64,000 bases of DNA, from contig JARHZA010000001.1 of the NCBI GenBank assembly GCA_029258375.1, positions 310,001 to 374,000 of the forward strand. Direction: 5' to 3'. This document shows, one piece after another, positions 39,781 to 46,662 of the stretch; position 1 is the stretch's first letter, and each line of letters starts with the position of its first letter. The position numbers were made by a program, and so were the translations under genes. A model generated the notes under the pieces. That model was not told where the DNA came from. It ran no database searches and saw nothing but the letters and a program-made list of their open reading frames with translations. Source of the stretch: Eubacterium sp. Its GTDB lineage: Bacteria > Bacillota > Clostridia > Oscillospirales > Acutalibacteraceae.

Positions 39781-41235
39781 ATGTTCAATAGTCTTCATGA
39801 AGAATGTGGTGTTTTCGGTATTTTCGAAAACAAAACAACATATGTTGCTCAGTCAACATATCTCGCCCTTTATGCTCTTCAACATAGAGGTCAAGAATCT
39901 TGCGGTATCGCAGTAAACGATGATGGTGTATTTTCACATTGCCGTGGCGAAGGTCTTGTTCCAGAAGTTTTCACAGAAGATAAGTTAAAGGGCCTTGGAA
40001 TGGGTAATATGGCAATCGGTCATGTTAGATATTCTGCACTTGGTGGAAATAATCCAAACAACATTCAACCACTTGCTATTCGTCACGTTAAAGGTAACCT
40101 TGCAATCGCAGAAAATGGTAACCTCCTCAATGCAGATGACATTAGAAGGCATTTTGAACTTGGTGGTGCTATATTCCATGGCACTTCAGATACAGAAGCT
40201 ATTGCTTACTCAATAGTAACAGAGCGTCTTACAAGCAGCAGCACAGAAGAGGCTGTTGAAAAGGCAATGAATCATCTTAAAGGCGCTTATTGTTGTCTTG
40301 TTATGACAGCAACAAAACTTATTGCTTTTCGTGATCCTCAAGGATTCCACCCACTTTGCCTTGGTAAAACACAAGATGGCGCATGGGTTGTAGCATCAGA
40401 ATCTTGTGCACTTTATTCAATTGGTGCTGAACTTGTTCGTGATATTTTACCTGGCGAAATCGTAACAATTAGTAAAGATGGAATCAAGTCAAATAAATCA
40501 CATTGCAACAAGTCAAAAGGTGGACTTTGTGTATTTGAATATATTTACTTTGCTCGCCCAGATTCAGTTATTGAAGGTTCTTCAGTTCAACACGCTCGTA
40601 TGAAAGCAGGCGAATTCCTTGCTAAAGAAAGCCCTGTTGATGCTGATATTGTTATTGGTGTTCCAGATTCAGGTCTTGATGCTGCTCTTGGTTATGCTCA
40701 AGAAAGTGGTATTCCTTATGGTGTTGGATTTATTAAGAATAAGTATATCGGAAGAAGCTTTATTCAGCCAACACAAGGTCAAAGAGAAGATGCAGTTAGA
40801 ATCAAACTTAATGTTGTTAAAGAAAACATTAAGGGCAAGCGTGTTATTATGATTGATGACTCAATCGTTAGAGGAACTACTTGTGCAAGAATTGTAAATC
40901 TTCTTCGTGAAGCAGGTGCAACAGAAGTACATATGCGTGTATCTTCTCCAGCATTTAAGTTCCCTTGCTACTTCGGTACAGACGTTGATAGCCAAGAAAA
41001 TCTTATTGCTTGCAAATACGATACAGTTGAAGAAATTGCAGACGTTATTGGTGTTGATTCACTTGCTTACCTTTCAGTTGATGCAACTCATAAACTTGCA
41101 GTAAATACAAATATGAGTTACTGCGACGGTTGCTTTACTGGTAAATATCCAGTTGAAATTCCAAAGGAACAGCCAAAGAACAAGTTTGAAATTAAACTTA
41201 ATCAGTTTCCACCACACTGTGAAGTACTTGACTAA
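39781..41235 (+). CDS. purF: Amidophosphoribosyltransferase
   Basis: First step of purine synthesis: PRPP and glutamine to phosphoribosylamine. 484 residues. Seen: N-terminal propeptide before C9 in HEECGVFGI, which must be removed to free the catalytic cysteine; the PRPP loop VIMIDDSIVRGTT; and four cysteines that match the [4Fe-4S] ligands of Bacillus PurF (GLCVFEYIYF, KFPCYFG, YCDGC). So it is the oxygen-sensitive iron-sulphur type, which fits an anaerobe. It stands apart from other pur genes. AGGAG is about 11 nt from the ATG, rather far. Confidence 0.95.
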   Translation: MFNSLHEECGVFGIFENKTTYVAQSTYLALYALQHRGQESCGIAVNDDGVFSHCRGEGLVPEVFTEDKLKGLGMGNMAIGHVRYSALGGNNPNNIQPLAIRHVKGNLAIAENGNLLNADDIRRHFELGGAIFHGTSDTEAIAYSIVTERLTSSSTEEAVEKAMNHLKGAYCCLVMTATKLIAFRDPQGFHPLCLGKTQDGAWVVASESCALYSIGAELVRDILPGEIVTISKDGIKSNKSHCNKSKGGLCVFEYIYFARPDSVIEGSSVQHARMKAGEFLAKESPVDADIVIGVPDSGLDAALGYAQESGIPYGVGFIKNKYIGRSFIQPTQGQREDAVRIKLNVVKENIKGKRVIMIDDSIVRGTTCARIVNLLREAGATEVHMRVSSPAFKFPCYFGTDVDSQENLIACKYDTVEEIADVIGVDSLAYLSVDATHKLAVNTNMSYCDGCFTGKYPVEIPKEQPKNKFEIKLNQFPPHCEVLD

Positions 41236-41260
41236 TTAAACGAAATATAGTAAATTATAT

Positions 41261-41280
41261 GGGCGGTATTTTTACCGCCC
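41261..41280 (+). terminator. Hairpin after purF, weak terminator
   Basis: GGGCGGTA pairs with TACCGCCC across TTTT, but only TATTAT follows, so some readthrough into the tRNA gene 9 bp downstream is plausible. Confidence 0.6.
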
Positions 41281-41288
41281 TATTATAT

Positions 41289-41381
41289 GCAGATGTGTCC
41301 GAGCTGGCCGAAGGAGCACGATTGGAAATCGTGTAAACGGCTATAACCGTTTCAAGAGTTCGAATCTCTTCATCTGCGCCA
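41289..41381 (+). tRNA. tRNA-Ser (anticodon GGA)
   Basis: Acceptor stem GCAGATG/CATCTGC closes the molecule, anticodon stem CACGA/TCGTG holds loop TTGGAAA with GGA at positions 34-36, a long variable arm (AAACGG ... CCGTTT) is typical of serine tRNA, the T loop TTCGAAT is standard, and the 3' CCA is encoded. It reads UCC and UCU codons. It borders the accessory stretch that follows. Confidence 0.97.
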
Positions 41382-41382
41382 A

Positions 41383-41430
41383 AAGTCCCCATAAATCGCA
41401 TAGTTATGCGAAATATGGGGACTTATTTTT
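41383..41430 (+). terminator. Terminator after tRNA-Ser
   Basis: AAGTCCCCAT pairs with ATGGGGACTT, with a second inner stem TCGCATA/TATGCGA, followed by a long T-run. This is an unusually long two-part hairpin 2 nt after the tRNA CCA. Confidence 0.9.
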
Positions 41431-41520
41431 TTGTTTTATATATTTTATCGTTAGAAAATGGGTAACATATATTATATAAGTGTAATTTTCGTATTCAAAT
41501 TTTGTTACATCAATTCTGTA

Positions 41521-41640
41521 TTAACACTTAAAGTCTAAATCTATTACTGAAATTACTTTACCAGTAAATTTAACGTGCTTTTCATTATATTTATCATGTT
41601 CTTGTTCTAATGTTTTGTAAGAAAGAATTTTAAAGATCGC
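41521..41640 (-). pseudogene. 3' fragment of an OB-fold-like secreted or lipoprotein gene
   Basis: An open frame of 39 codons with no start ends at a TAA (41523-41521) on the minus strand. It contains YKTLEQEHDKYNEKHVKFTG, then KVISVID. This resembles the DKYKGKxVKFTGKVxQV segment found in many Firmicute OB-like domains, so I read it as the tail of a lost gene. It is cut off upstream by a TGA at 41643-41641. Confidence 0.4.
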
Positions 41641-41728
41641 TCAAAATTTTTCTTGCTTTTTCCTGTTGAATGATAGAAGTTTGATTTTTTTGAAGTTTGT
41701 TCTTGTGATTTATAATAGACAGTTCTAA

Positions 41729-42099
41729 GATACAAACAAGTTTATTAAGATTTTAACCTATTTGAAAAAAGAATGGGTAAATATCAAGTGGCTTAATAAG
41801 TACGAGAGAAAGCACTTGATGAGTTGAAACCAACTGGTGGATAGGTTGAATTTTGATAATTGGAAAGATATAATAAATATGTCCCTACCGTCTAATCTCC
41901 GGTTGTTTTCAAAAAACATCTGATTTTAAGGTAATAGGACTTCCTAAAACGGAATATGCTCAAATAATATCTGTAATTACAAATATTACAGAAACTTAAA
42001 AGAATAAAAAACTATTTAGTAAAAGTATATGGAATTATATATAAGGCTGAAAATTTAGGGCTTGCTAATATCGAGTTGTTGATAAACAAAAATAGGTGA
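41729..42099 (+). pseudogene. Decayed gene with several frameshifts and stops, unrecognised
   Basis: Protein-like pieces follow one another in changing frames: FIKILTYLKKEWVNIKWLNK (from 41741), EKALDELKPTGG, FDNWKDIINMSLPSNL, DFKVIGLPKTEYAQII, and finally KNYLVKVYGIIYKAENLGL in the frame that ends at TGA 42097-42099. The order and composition suggest one ancestral gene of about 120 codons damaged by at least three frameshifts and several stops. The gene below begins 9 nt later, as in an operon. No family recognised. Confidence 0.45.
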
Positions 42100-42108
42100 T
42101 TAAAATGG

Positions 42109-42324
42109 ATGAAAAAATTAGTAGATAATGCTATAAGAGATTATACGAATGGTGTGAAAGAATTTGGATAATTGGTCAACACCAATTTTAGCAAATATCC
42201 TTGGTGGAGAGAAGGAATGACTCCAGAGGAGTATGATAAAGAAAAAGAATACTATTATGATAATTTTGATGAAGTTTTAAAAACAGGTTTGTACAAACCT
42301 TTATGGAAACAAAATAAGCAATGA
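42109..42324 (+). pseudogene. Small gene interrupted by one in-frame stop
   Basis: A 71-codon frame from ATG 42109 to TGA 42322 has a single TAA at 42169-42171. Before the stop it reads MKKLVDNAIRDYTNGVKEFG; after it comes FSKYPWWREGMTPEEYDKEK and an acidic/aromatic tail ending KPLWKQNKQ. The AGGTGA at 42094-42099, which also ends the gene above, is about 9 nt before the ATG. A shorter product could start at ATG 42217, after GAGAAGGA. Function unknown. Confidence 0.5.
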
Positions 42325-42367
42325 ATCACTGTACTTGGTATAAAATTGTTATAGAATGGAGAAAAAT

Positions 42368-42529
42368 ATGGTTTTAAAATTATTAGATGATGATTTAGAT
42401 GACGATGATGTTTTATTCAATGATAATTTCGATGCTGATAAGTTACTTAGATATATTGAAAAAAACGAATATAAAATAAAAGAATCACAAAAAGAAATAA
42501 AGACAATGTTTGAAAATTTAGAAAAATAA
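42368..42529 (+). CDS. Small acidic protein, unknown function
   Basis: 53 residues. The first 22 are strongly acidic (LLDDDLDDDDVLF) and the rest is a charged helix that could form a coiled coil (KIKESQKEIKTMFENLEK). GGAG at 42358-42361, 6 nt before the ATG, and an intrinsic terminator overlapping the stop make this a real transcription-translation unit. It follows two decayed genes and seems the only intact member of that cluster. The acidity recalls small inhibitors or DNA mimics, but that is only a resemblance. Confidence 0.6.
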   Translation: MVLKLLDDDLDDDDVLFNDNFDADKLLRYIEKNEYKIKESQKEIKTMFENLEK

Positions 42530-42559
42530 AAGCACCTATGAGAAATCAAGGTGCTTTTT
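42528..42559 (+). terminator. Terminator after the small acidic gene
   Basis: AAAAGCACCT pairs with AGGTGCTTTT across an 11-nt loop; the T-run follows. Confidence 0.85.
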
Positions 42560-42849
42560 ATTATTGTCTACAAATTAGAAACAAGTGTGTTAAAAATAAC
42601 AGATTGTGTTGCAGACTTTAAATATTGTATTTATTGAATTTTGTTCAATGGTCGAAACCTCAAAAATGCCTTTAAATTTATTCATAGATGGAATAAATTT
42701 ATTGCATTTGATGGTGATATGAATGTCGTTTCTCCTGAGTTTGTTTACAAGATTTAATAAATTATTTAAACAAGAAATTTTCAACAAAAGTTAATTTGCT
42801 AAAAAATAGTTATGAAATACAAACTTCAAAAAGAAAATATAATTTAGTA
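42560..42849. other. Non-coding or decayed stretch
   Basis: I see no intact gene. A plus-strand frame near 42617-42757 reads like a protein piece (NAFKFIHRWNKFIAFDGDMN, then VVSPEFVYKI and a stop) but is broken by a stop upstream and has no start signal. It is probably another gene remnant of unknown origin. Confidence 0.3.
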
Positions 42850-42882
42850 AAAAAAGGAGAAGCAAAATGCCACTCCCTTTTT
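42850..42882 (-). terminator. Terminator of the minus-strand micro-operon
   Basis: On the minus strand AAAAAGGGAG and CTCCTTTTTTT form an imperfect stem (one bulge, inner GGC/GCT pairs) ending in a T-run, beginning 2 nt after the stop of the RHH gene. Confidence 0.6.
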
Positions 42883-42884
42883 AG

Positions 42885-43079
42885 TTATTTGTTTTCTTTA
42901 ATGAAATTATCAATAGCAGATTTAATCACACTGGCTTGTGACACACCTTTGCTTTTGCATAGTTCTTTAAATTCTGCAACTAATTCTTTTGGCAGTTCTG
43001 CTTTAACAGTAGAATAAACTTTATTATTATATCTGCGTTTAACTTCACTGCTTGTTGTTGTTTTTCTATTTTCAGTCAT
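42885..43079 (-). CDS. Ribbon-helix-helix (Arc/CopG-like) DNA-binding protein
   Basis: 64 residues. After a polar, basic N-terminus (TENRKTTTSSEVKRRYNNK) comes YSTVKAELPKELVAEF, a short strand followed by helix A, and a second helix SQASVIKSAIDNFI, the RHH pattern that makes dimeric DNA binders. Such proteins act as antitoxins, plasmid copy-control proteins or mobile-element regulators. GGAAG lies 9 nt before the ATG, inside the end of the upstream 27-codon gene. It is last of three packed minus-strand ORFs, so it may autoregulate them. Confidence 0.78.
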   Translation of the reverse strand: MTENRKTTTSSEVKRRYNNKVYSTVKAELPKELVAEFKELCKSKGVSQASVIKSAIDNFIKENK

Positions 43080-43084
43080 TGTAA

Positions 43085-43168
43085 TTACTTCCTTTTAATA
43101 ATTGTTGCAAATGCAGCGATACTTATTGCAAGAGCAACTAAACTTATTATCAATGAGATTGTTTGCAT
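43085..43168 (-). CDS. Tiny hydrophobic peptide (27 aa)
   Basis: 27 residues: a near-continuous hydrophobic helix (LIISLVALAISIAAFATII) with a KRK tail, a typical one-span membrane peptide. Its ATG is one base after the stop of the upstream peptide gene (TAA-T-ATG) and its stop is 5 nt before the RHH start. It lacks a clear ribosome site, so translation would depend on coupling to the upstream ORF. The pattern resembles type I toxin or holin-like peptides. Too short for a family call. Confidence 0.5.
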   Translation of the reverse strand: MQTISLIISLVALAISIAAFATIIKRK

Positions 43169-43169
43169 A

Positions 43170-43319
43170 TTATAAATAATGGTGTATAATATCAAGTATG
43201 AATGGAGCATTCGCTCCCAACCGTTTTACTTTTTTAGCCAACTTATAAGCAATTATCGCAGTTATTAAGGCTAACAGCGAACTTATTAAGTTGGCTAAAC
43301 TTGATATTAAATCAATCAC
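43170..43319 (-). CDS. Small membrane peptide (49 aa), toxin- or holin-like
   Basis: 49 residues from GTG: a hydrophobic helix with internal repetition (LISSLANLISSLLALITAII), then a basic segment YKLAKKVKRLG and a short C-terminus. A strong GGAAAGGAGG ribosome site is 6 nt from the GTG, good evidence that it is translated. First of three closely packed minus-strand ORFs ending with an RHH regulator. The layout, one helix plus a cationic tail, is shared by small membrane-acting toxins and by regulatory membrane peptides. Function unknown. Confidence 0.6.
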   Translation of the reverse strand: MIDLISSLANLISSLLALITAIIAYKLAKKVKRLGANAPFILDIIHHYL

Positions 43320-43411
43320 CGCTATCCTCCTTTCCTCATTTGATGTCTATATTACATAGCACTCTTATGAGTATGATTATACTATTTTATAATAATATAA
43401 TTTGAATTTGT

Positions 43412-43447
43412 AAAAAGCCTCTAATTATTAGGGGCTTTTATTTTTTA
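43412..43447. terminator. Bidirectional hairpin terminator
   Basis: GCCTCTAA pairs with TTAGGGGC (one wobble) across a 3-nt loop, with A- and T-runs on the two sides, separating the divergent units. Confidence 0.7.
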
Positions 43448-43620
43448 ATTGGCGAATAATCTTAAAACAATTATGATTATTTTAATTGTTTGTATTTTTT
43501 ATTAAAAACTACTAAATCCAATAATATAGTTTAAATATAGCATATTTTAATTAAAAAAATATGCAACAGAGTAAAAATACGAACTAAGACTTATCTAATT
43601 TTACATAACAAAAAGAAATG

Positions 43621-43761
43621 TTGACAAAATGATATTTTATTACTAATCTTTATAACCAATCCCAGAAGGGATAATTCGCTAATTGCTATATTAAAATTAT
43701 AACTGAATTACCCCTCACGATTTACAATAAATTGTAATGTTTAAAATGGTGATTAGCGTAT
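43621..43761 (+). promoter_or_regulatory. Candidate promoter and structured leader of the lysis genes
   Basis: A perfect TTGACA (43621-43626) is followed after 17 bp by a poor -10, TAATCT. Downstream a hairpin ATCCC/GGGAT (43659-43672), a hairpin TTACAA/TTGTAA (43722-43737) and a long-range pairing of ATTCGCTAAT (43674-43683) with ATTAGCGTAT (43752-43761, one mismatch) suggest a folded RNA ending about 30 nt before the holin ATG. Confidence 0.4.
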
Positions 43762-43793
43762 TAACAGTAATATAAAAGATTGGGGATGAAATA

Positions 43794-44045
43794 ATGAAAA
43801 ATATAAGCAAAGAAACTATTGCAAGAACAATAGTGCTTATTTTAGCGTTACTTAATAACGTGCTAACAATGTGTGGCAAAAATCCATTGCCTTTTAGTGA
43901 CGATGAACTTTATGTTGGCGTTTCAGCCGTTGTAACAGTTTGTGCAACTCTTTGGGCGTGGTGGAAAAATAACTCATTTACTCAAAATGCAATTGAAGCA
44001 GATGAGTTTTTAAGAGAAAAGAGGAAGATGAATTTTAGTGAATAA
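43794..44045 (+). CDS. Phage holin, SPP1/phage_holin_1 family
   Basis: 83 residues: two membrane helices (about 10-28 and 43-62) separated by a short loop GKNPLPFSDDEL, and the family signature WAWWKNNSFTQNA followed by a charged tail. Holins make the membrane lesion that lets endolysin reach the wall. A GGGGATGAAATA sequence precedes the ATG. Followed directly by an XhlA-like gene and an endolysin, the standard phage lysis order, but no other phage structural genes are present, so this is a prophage remnant. Confidence 0.85.
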   Translation: MKNISKETIARTIVLILALLNNVLTMCGKNPLPFSDDELYVGVSAVVTVCATLWAWWKNNSFTQNAIEADEFLREKRKMNFSE

Positions 44046-44289
44046 TTCAGAATTTATGGGTATGTTTGTCTTTTCTCTTGCAAGTTTAATTGCGTTAATA
44101 AGCACAATTGTTGTGCCTTTGATTAAATTGAATGTAACGCTAACAAAGTTAAACAGTACAATTGATTCTGTGCTTAAAAATGATGCTGTAAGAGATAAAA
44201 GAATCAACGCCCACGGAGCTCGTCTTGATGAACACGAAAGAGAGATAACAGAGCACGAAATTAGAATTAAATATCTTGAAGATGAGTAG
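44038..44289 (+). CDS. XhlA/hemolysin-like lysis accessory protein
   Basis: 83 residues from GTG 44038, overlapping the holin stop by 8 nt. One N-terminal membrane helix (FVFSLASLIALISTIVVPLI) and a long charged coiled-coil tail (LDEHEREITEHEIRIKYLED). This is the shape of small phage lysis accessory proteins next to holins, though usual XhlA order puts the helix at the C-terminus. Coupled translation with the holin is likely. A spanin-like or regulatory role in lysis is inferred from position only. Confidence 0.65.
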   Translation: MNNSEFMGMFVFSLASLIALISTIVVPLIKLNVTLTKLNSTIDSVLKNDAVRDKRINAHGARLDEHEREITEHEIRIKYLEDE

Positions 44290-44297
44290 GAGTTTTA

Positions 44298-44938
44298 ATG
44301 AACTTTGATGAATTTGTGTCTAAATATATTGATAAAGAAATTGATTATGACGGCGTGTATGGAGCACAATGTGTTGATTTGGTAAAAGCATATCTTTTCT
44401 TTACGAGGTGTTTGGCGTTAAAGCCGGTTCTTGGGGCGATGCAAGATGTTATTATGAACAGTTTAGCCTCCATAATAGTTTAAAAAAGAACTTTATAAGA
44501 ATTGCAAATTCAGCTTCTTTTATTCCTAAAAAAGGCGATATTTGTGTTTGGAACAAGAATGTTAGCAAAAATAATAATTGTGGTCACGTAGCAATTGCAA
44601 CTGGTGAAGGCGACACCCACACTTTTTATACTTATGACCAAAATTGGAATGGTAAAAAAATGAAAAAAGTAAAACATAATTATAATTGTTTTTATGGCGT
44701 TTTGAGACCAAAAGACCAAAGCAAAATATCATTTGATAATGTGTCGACTAAGGAATGGAAAAATGGTTCAACTTCTGAAGCTGTTTATGCAGATACTTCA
44801 AAAAAGTTAAAAATAGGCACTATTGATCCATATGAAAGAGCAAAGTGTTTAGGAATGGTAAATGGAAAATATATTGTAATTTACAATATAACAAATACAA
44901 ATATAAAGAAAGTTGGATTTGTTGATTACCATGGATAA
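44298..44938 (+). pseudogene. Phage endolysin (CHAP amidase/endopeptidase plus SH3-like domain), frameshifted
   Basis: Two frames give one protein of about 213 residues. Frame one (from 44298) holds MNFDEFVSKYIDKE and AQCVDLVKAYLF, with the catalytic cysteine. After a -1 shift within 44394-44404 (the T/C-rich CTTTTCTTTAC), the second frame reads YEVFGVKAGSWGDAR, the catalytic-histidine segment GHVAIATG and a C-terminal SH3-like wall-binding domain (STKEWKNGSTSEAVYAD through VGFVDYHG). Cysteine and histidine are thus in separate frames, so the enzyme should be dead unless frameshifting is programmed or the base is a sequencing error. It sits 8 nt after the XhlA-like gene. Confidence 0.8.
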
Positions 44939-44950
44939 CAGTTTATAGTT

Positions 44951-44988
44951 AAAAATAGCCACCCTAAACGGGCGGCTATTTTTATTTA
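44951..44988 (+). terminator. Terminator of the lysis cassette
   Basis: AAAAATAGCC and CCC pair with GGG and GGCTATTTTT (one A/C mismatch), followed by ATTT. Confidence 0.85.
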
Positions 44989-45008
44989 AGAATTTAGTTT
45001 TTATAAAA

Positions 45009-45134
45009 GAACAATGCCGCTGATTTTTTATCAGCGGCATTGTTCAAAAGGGGTGAAAAAATTTATGTAAAGCATAATGCTTGAAAGCTTTTTGTTTGAA
45101 ACGGCATTATTTTTTGTTGTCTTTCCGTTTCGTT
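45009..45134 (-). ncRNA. Candidate small RNA, minus strand
   Basis: A good minus-strand promoter (45168-45141) should start a transcript near 45134. The RNA of about 125 nt would fold into GAAACGG/CCGTTTC, AAGC/GCTT and a final perfect 16-bp stem (GAACAATGCCGCTGAT with its complement, 45009-45045), followed by UUUUAUAAAA, which is terminator-like on this strand. No ORF with a ribosome site is inside. No known family recognised. Confidence 0.5.
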
Positions 45135-45140
45135 GTCTAT

Positions 45141-45168
45141 ATTATAAACTATGCACAAAAAAAATCAA
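45141..45168 (-). promoter_or_regulatory. Promoter of the small RNA candidate
   Basis: TTGATT (45168-45163) and a perfect TATAAT (45146-45141) with a 16-bp spacer on the minus strand. No protein gene begins downstream. Confidence 0.6.
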
Positions 45169-45304
45169 TATATTTGTGCAACATTCTGTTTTATCAATAT
45201 AATGTTACAAAAAGTGCTAAATAATTATGTGCATTATGCATAAATAAAATGGCGTATATTGCAATAACAAAAAGAAAATAATTGCTTATTACTTTATTTT
45301 TTGT

Positions 45305-45841
45305 CTATTCCATTTGTTTTCCAAGAAAAGCAGCAGCAACTTGAATCAGTTTTATATCTGTTTCAGTTGGTTCGTCGTTCGAACTTTCTTCTATAAGTGC
45401 AACAGCTCCTGAAACGTCGCCACCATAAATTATTGGGTATACTACAGATGCTTTTCTGTCAAAGCCTTCAATAGCATTCATAGACTCAACATCACTTGTT
45501 TTAATATGAATTGCTCTGTTATCCATTAAGTCCTCAAGATCTTTAGTAATTCTTCGTTCTAAAATTTCTCTTTTGCTAATTCCAGATGCTGCGATAACGT
45601 GGTCATTATCAACAATGGCGATAGGCAACCCACTACTTTTGTGAAGAACCTCAGCATATTGGCTTGCAAAATTAGAAAGTTCCCCAATAGGTGAATACTT
45701 TTTGAAAATTACTTCTCCTTCAGCATCAGTAAATATTTCAAGAGGATCACCTTCTCTTATGCGAAATGAACGTCGAATTTCTTTTGGAATAACAATTCTG
45801 CCCAAATCATCAATTCTTCTTACAATGCCAGTTGCTTTCAT
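45305..45841 (-). CDS. spoVT: Stage V sporulation protein T
   Basis: 178 residues. N-terminal AbrB/MazE-like swapped-hairpin DNA-binding domain (1-50, MKATGIVRRIDDLGRIVIPKE) and a C-terminal GAF domain (about 55-178). Known: SpoVT is a late forespore regulator that modulates sigma-G genes. The start at 45841 has AAGGGAG upstream; an in-frame earlier start lacks support. Its presence marks the organism as a spore former. In Bacillus it neighbours mfd; here it sits in an accessory stretch about 10 kb from mfd. Confidence 0.92.
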   Translation of the reverse strand: MKATGIVRRIDDLGRIVIPKEIRRSFRIREGDPLEIFTDAEGEVIFKKYSPIGELSNFASQYAEVLHKSSGLPIAIVDNDHVIAASGISKREILERRITKDLEDLMDNRAIHIKTSDVESMNAIEGFDRKASVVYPIIYGGDVSGAVALIEESSNDEPTETDIKLIQVAAAFLGKQME

Positions 45842-45929
45842 ATAATTTTCTCCCTTAAATTGTAATTTTCTCTGTAATATTTTGCACATTTATTACAACT
45901 ATATTCTAAAAACAATTTGGAGATTTTTG

Positions 45930-45967
45930 TAAAAAATAAACACTGCCCATAAAATTGCGGGGCAGTG
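45930..45967 (-). terminator. Terminator of the XRE regulator gene
   Basis: CACTGCCC (45941-45948) pairs with GGGCAGTG (45960-45967), adjoining the stop codon; on the minus strand a TTTATTTTTT tract follows. Confidence 0.85.
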
Positions 45968-46165
45968 CTATTTAATACCTAATATATAATCAGACGAAAC
46001 GTGGTAAAGTTCACAGAGTTTAATTAAATGATGAATTGGTAGTTCGTTTGCACCACGTTCATATCGTGCATACATTGTTTGTGAAGTTCCTAAATATTCT
46101 GCAACTTGTTGTTGTGTTAAATCGTTATCTTCTCTTAAATCTTTTATATTTTTAATATAGTTCAA
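45968..46165 (-). CDS. XRE/Cro-type helix-turn-helix regulator
   Basis: 65 residues, a lone HTH domain: LREDNDLTQQQVAEYLGTSQ with the recognition helix QTMYARYERG, then IHHLIKLCELYHVSSDYILG, the usual end of such short regulators. A TTG start at 46165 is chosen because AGGTGA lies 5 nt upstream; a GTG at 46174 lacks a ribosome site. It stands alone, divergent from the zinc-ribbon gene, which it may control. Typical of mobile elements and also of free-standing chromosomal regulators. Confidence 0.85.
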   Translation of the reverse strand: MNYIKNIKDLREDNDLTQQQVAEYLGTSQTMYARYERGANELPIHHLIKLCELYHVSSDYILGIK

Positions 46166-46235
46166 ATTTATCACCTATAATTAGTATATCAAGTACATTT
46201 AATACATAGTAAATAAATTTACTAAAACTATATAA

Positions 46236-46612
<377 letters not shown>

Positions 46613-46627
46613 AAATAAATTTAAATC

Positions 46628-46662
46628 AAAAAAAATATAAGGTTATCCTTATATCTTTTTTT
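46628..46662 (+). terminator. Terminator after the zinc-ribbon gene
   Basis: ATATAAGG pairs with CCTTATAT across TTAT, with A and T runs outside. Confidence 0.85.

Larger units (their letters stand above)
43320..43793. other. Intergenic region between the micro-operon and the lysis cassette
   Basis: 474 bp without a gene. It contains the micro-operon's upstream DNA with a TATAAT on the minus strand near 43375, a bidirectional hairpin terminator at 43412-43447, an AT-rich middle, a TTGACA at 43621, and a structured leader at 43659-43761 ahead of the holin gene. Confidence 0.5.
44989..45304. other. Intergenic region with small RNA candidate and spoVT downstream
   Basis: 316 bp without a protein gene. 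Holds the minus-strand promoter and hairpins listed as an RNA candidate. 45180-45300 is AT-rich with no further signal. Confidence 0.5.

Noticed and set aside
41799..41808. AGTACGAGAG, identical to part of the 23S sarcin-ricin loop
   Set aside because: The match is 10 nt only; flanks do not resemble 23S rRNA and lie inside the decayed gene.
41754..41849. Nested inverted repeats (AACCTAT/ATAGGTT, ATCAAGTG/CACTTGAT, AGTTG/CAACT) that look like a structured RNA or riboswitch
   Set aside because: The same stretch reads as broken protein-coding frames (KEWVNIKWLNK, then EKALDELKPTGG), which explains its composition better; chance pairing in a decaying gene is the simpler view.
42590..42787. A 65-codon open frame on the minus strand
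   Set aside because: It needs a TTG start without a ribosome site and has an asparagine/isoleucine-rich, AT-driven composition; the plus strand carries a gene fragment there instead.
44391..44408. Programmed -1 frameshifting in the endolysin gene
   Set aside because: The T/C run does not form a standard X XXY YYZ slippery heptamer in the zero frame and no downstream pseudoknot was evident; a real mutation or base error is more likely.
45009..45045. The 16-bp inverted repeat as a plus-strand terminator of the lysis genes
   Set aside because: No T-run follows it on the plus strand, and a better terminator is already present at 44951-44988; it works only on the minus strand.
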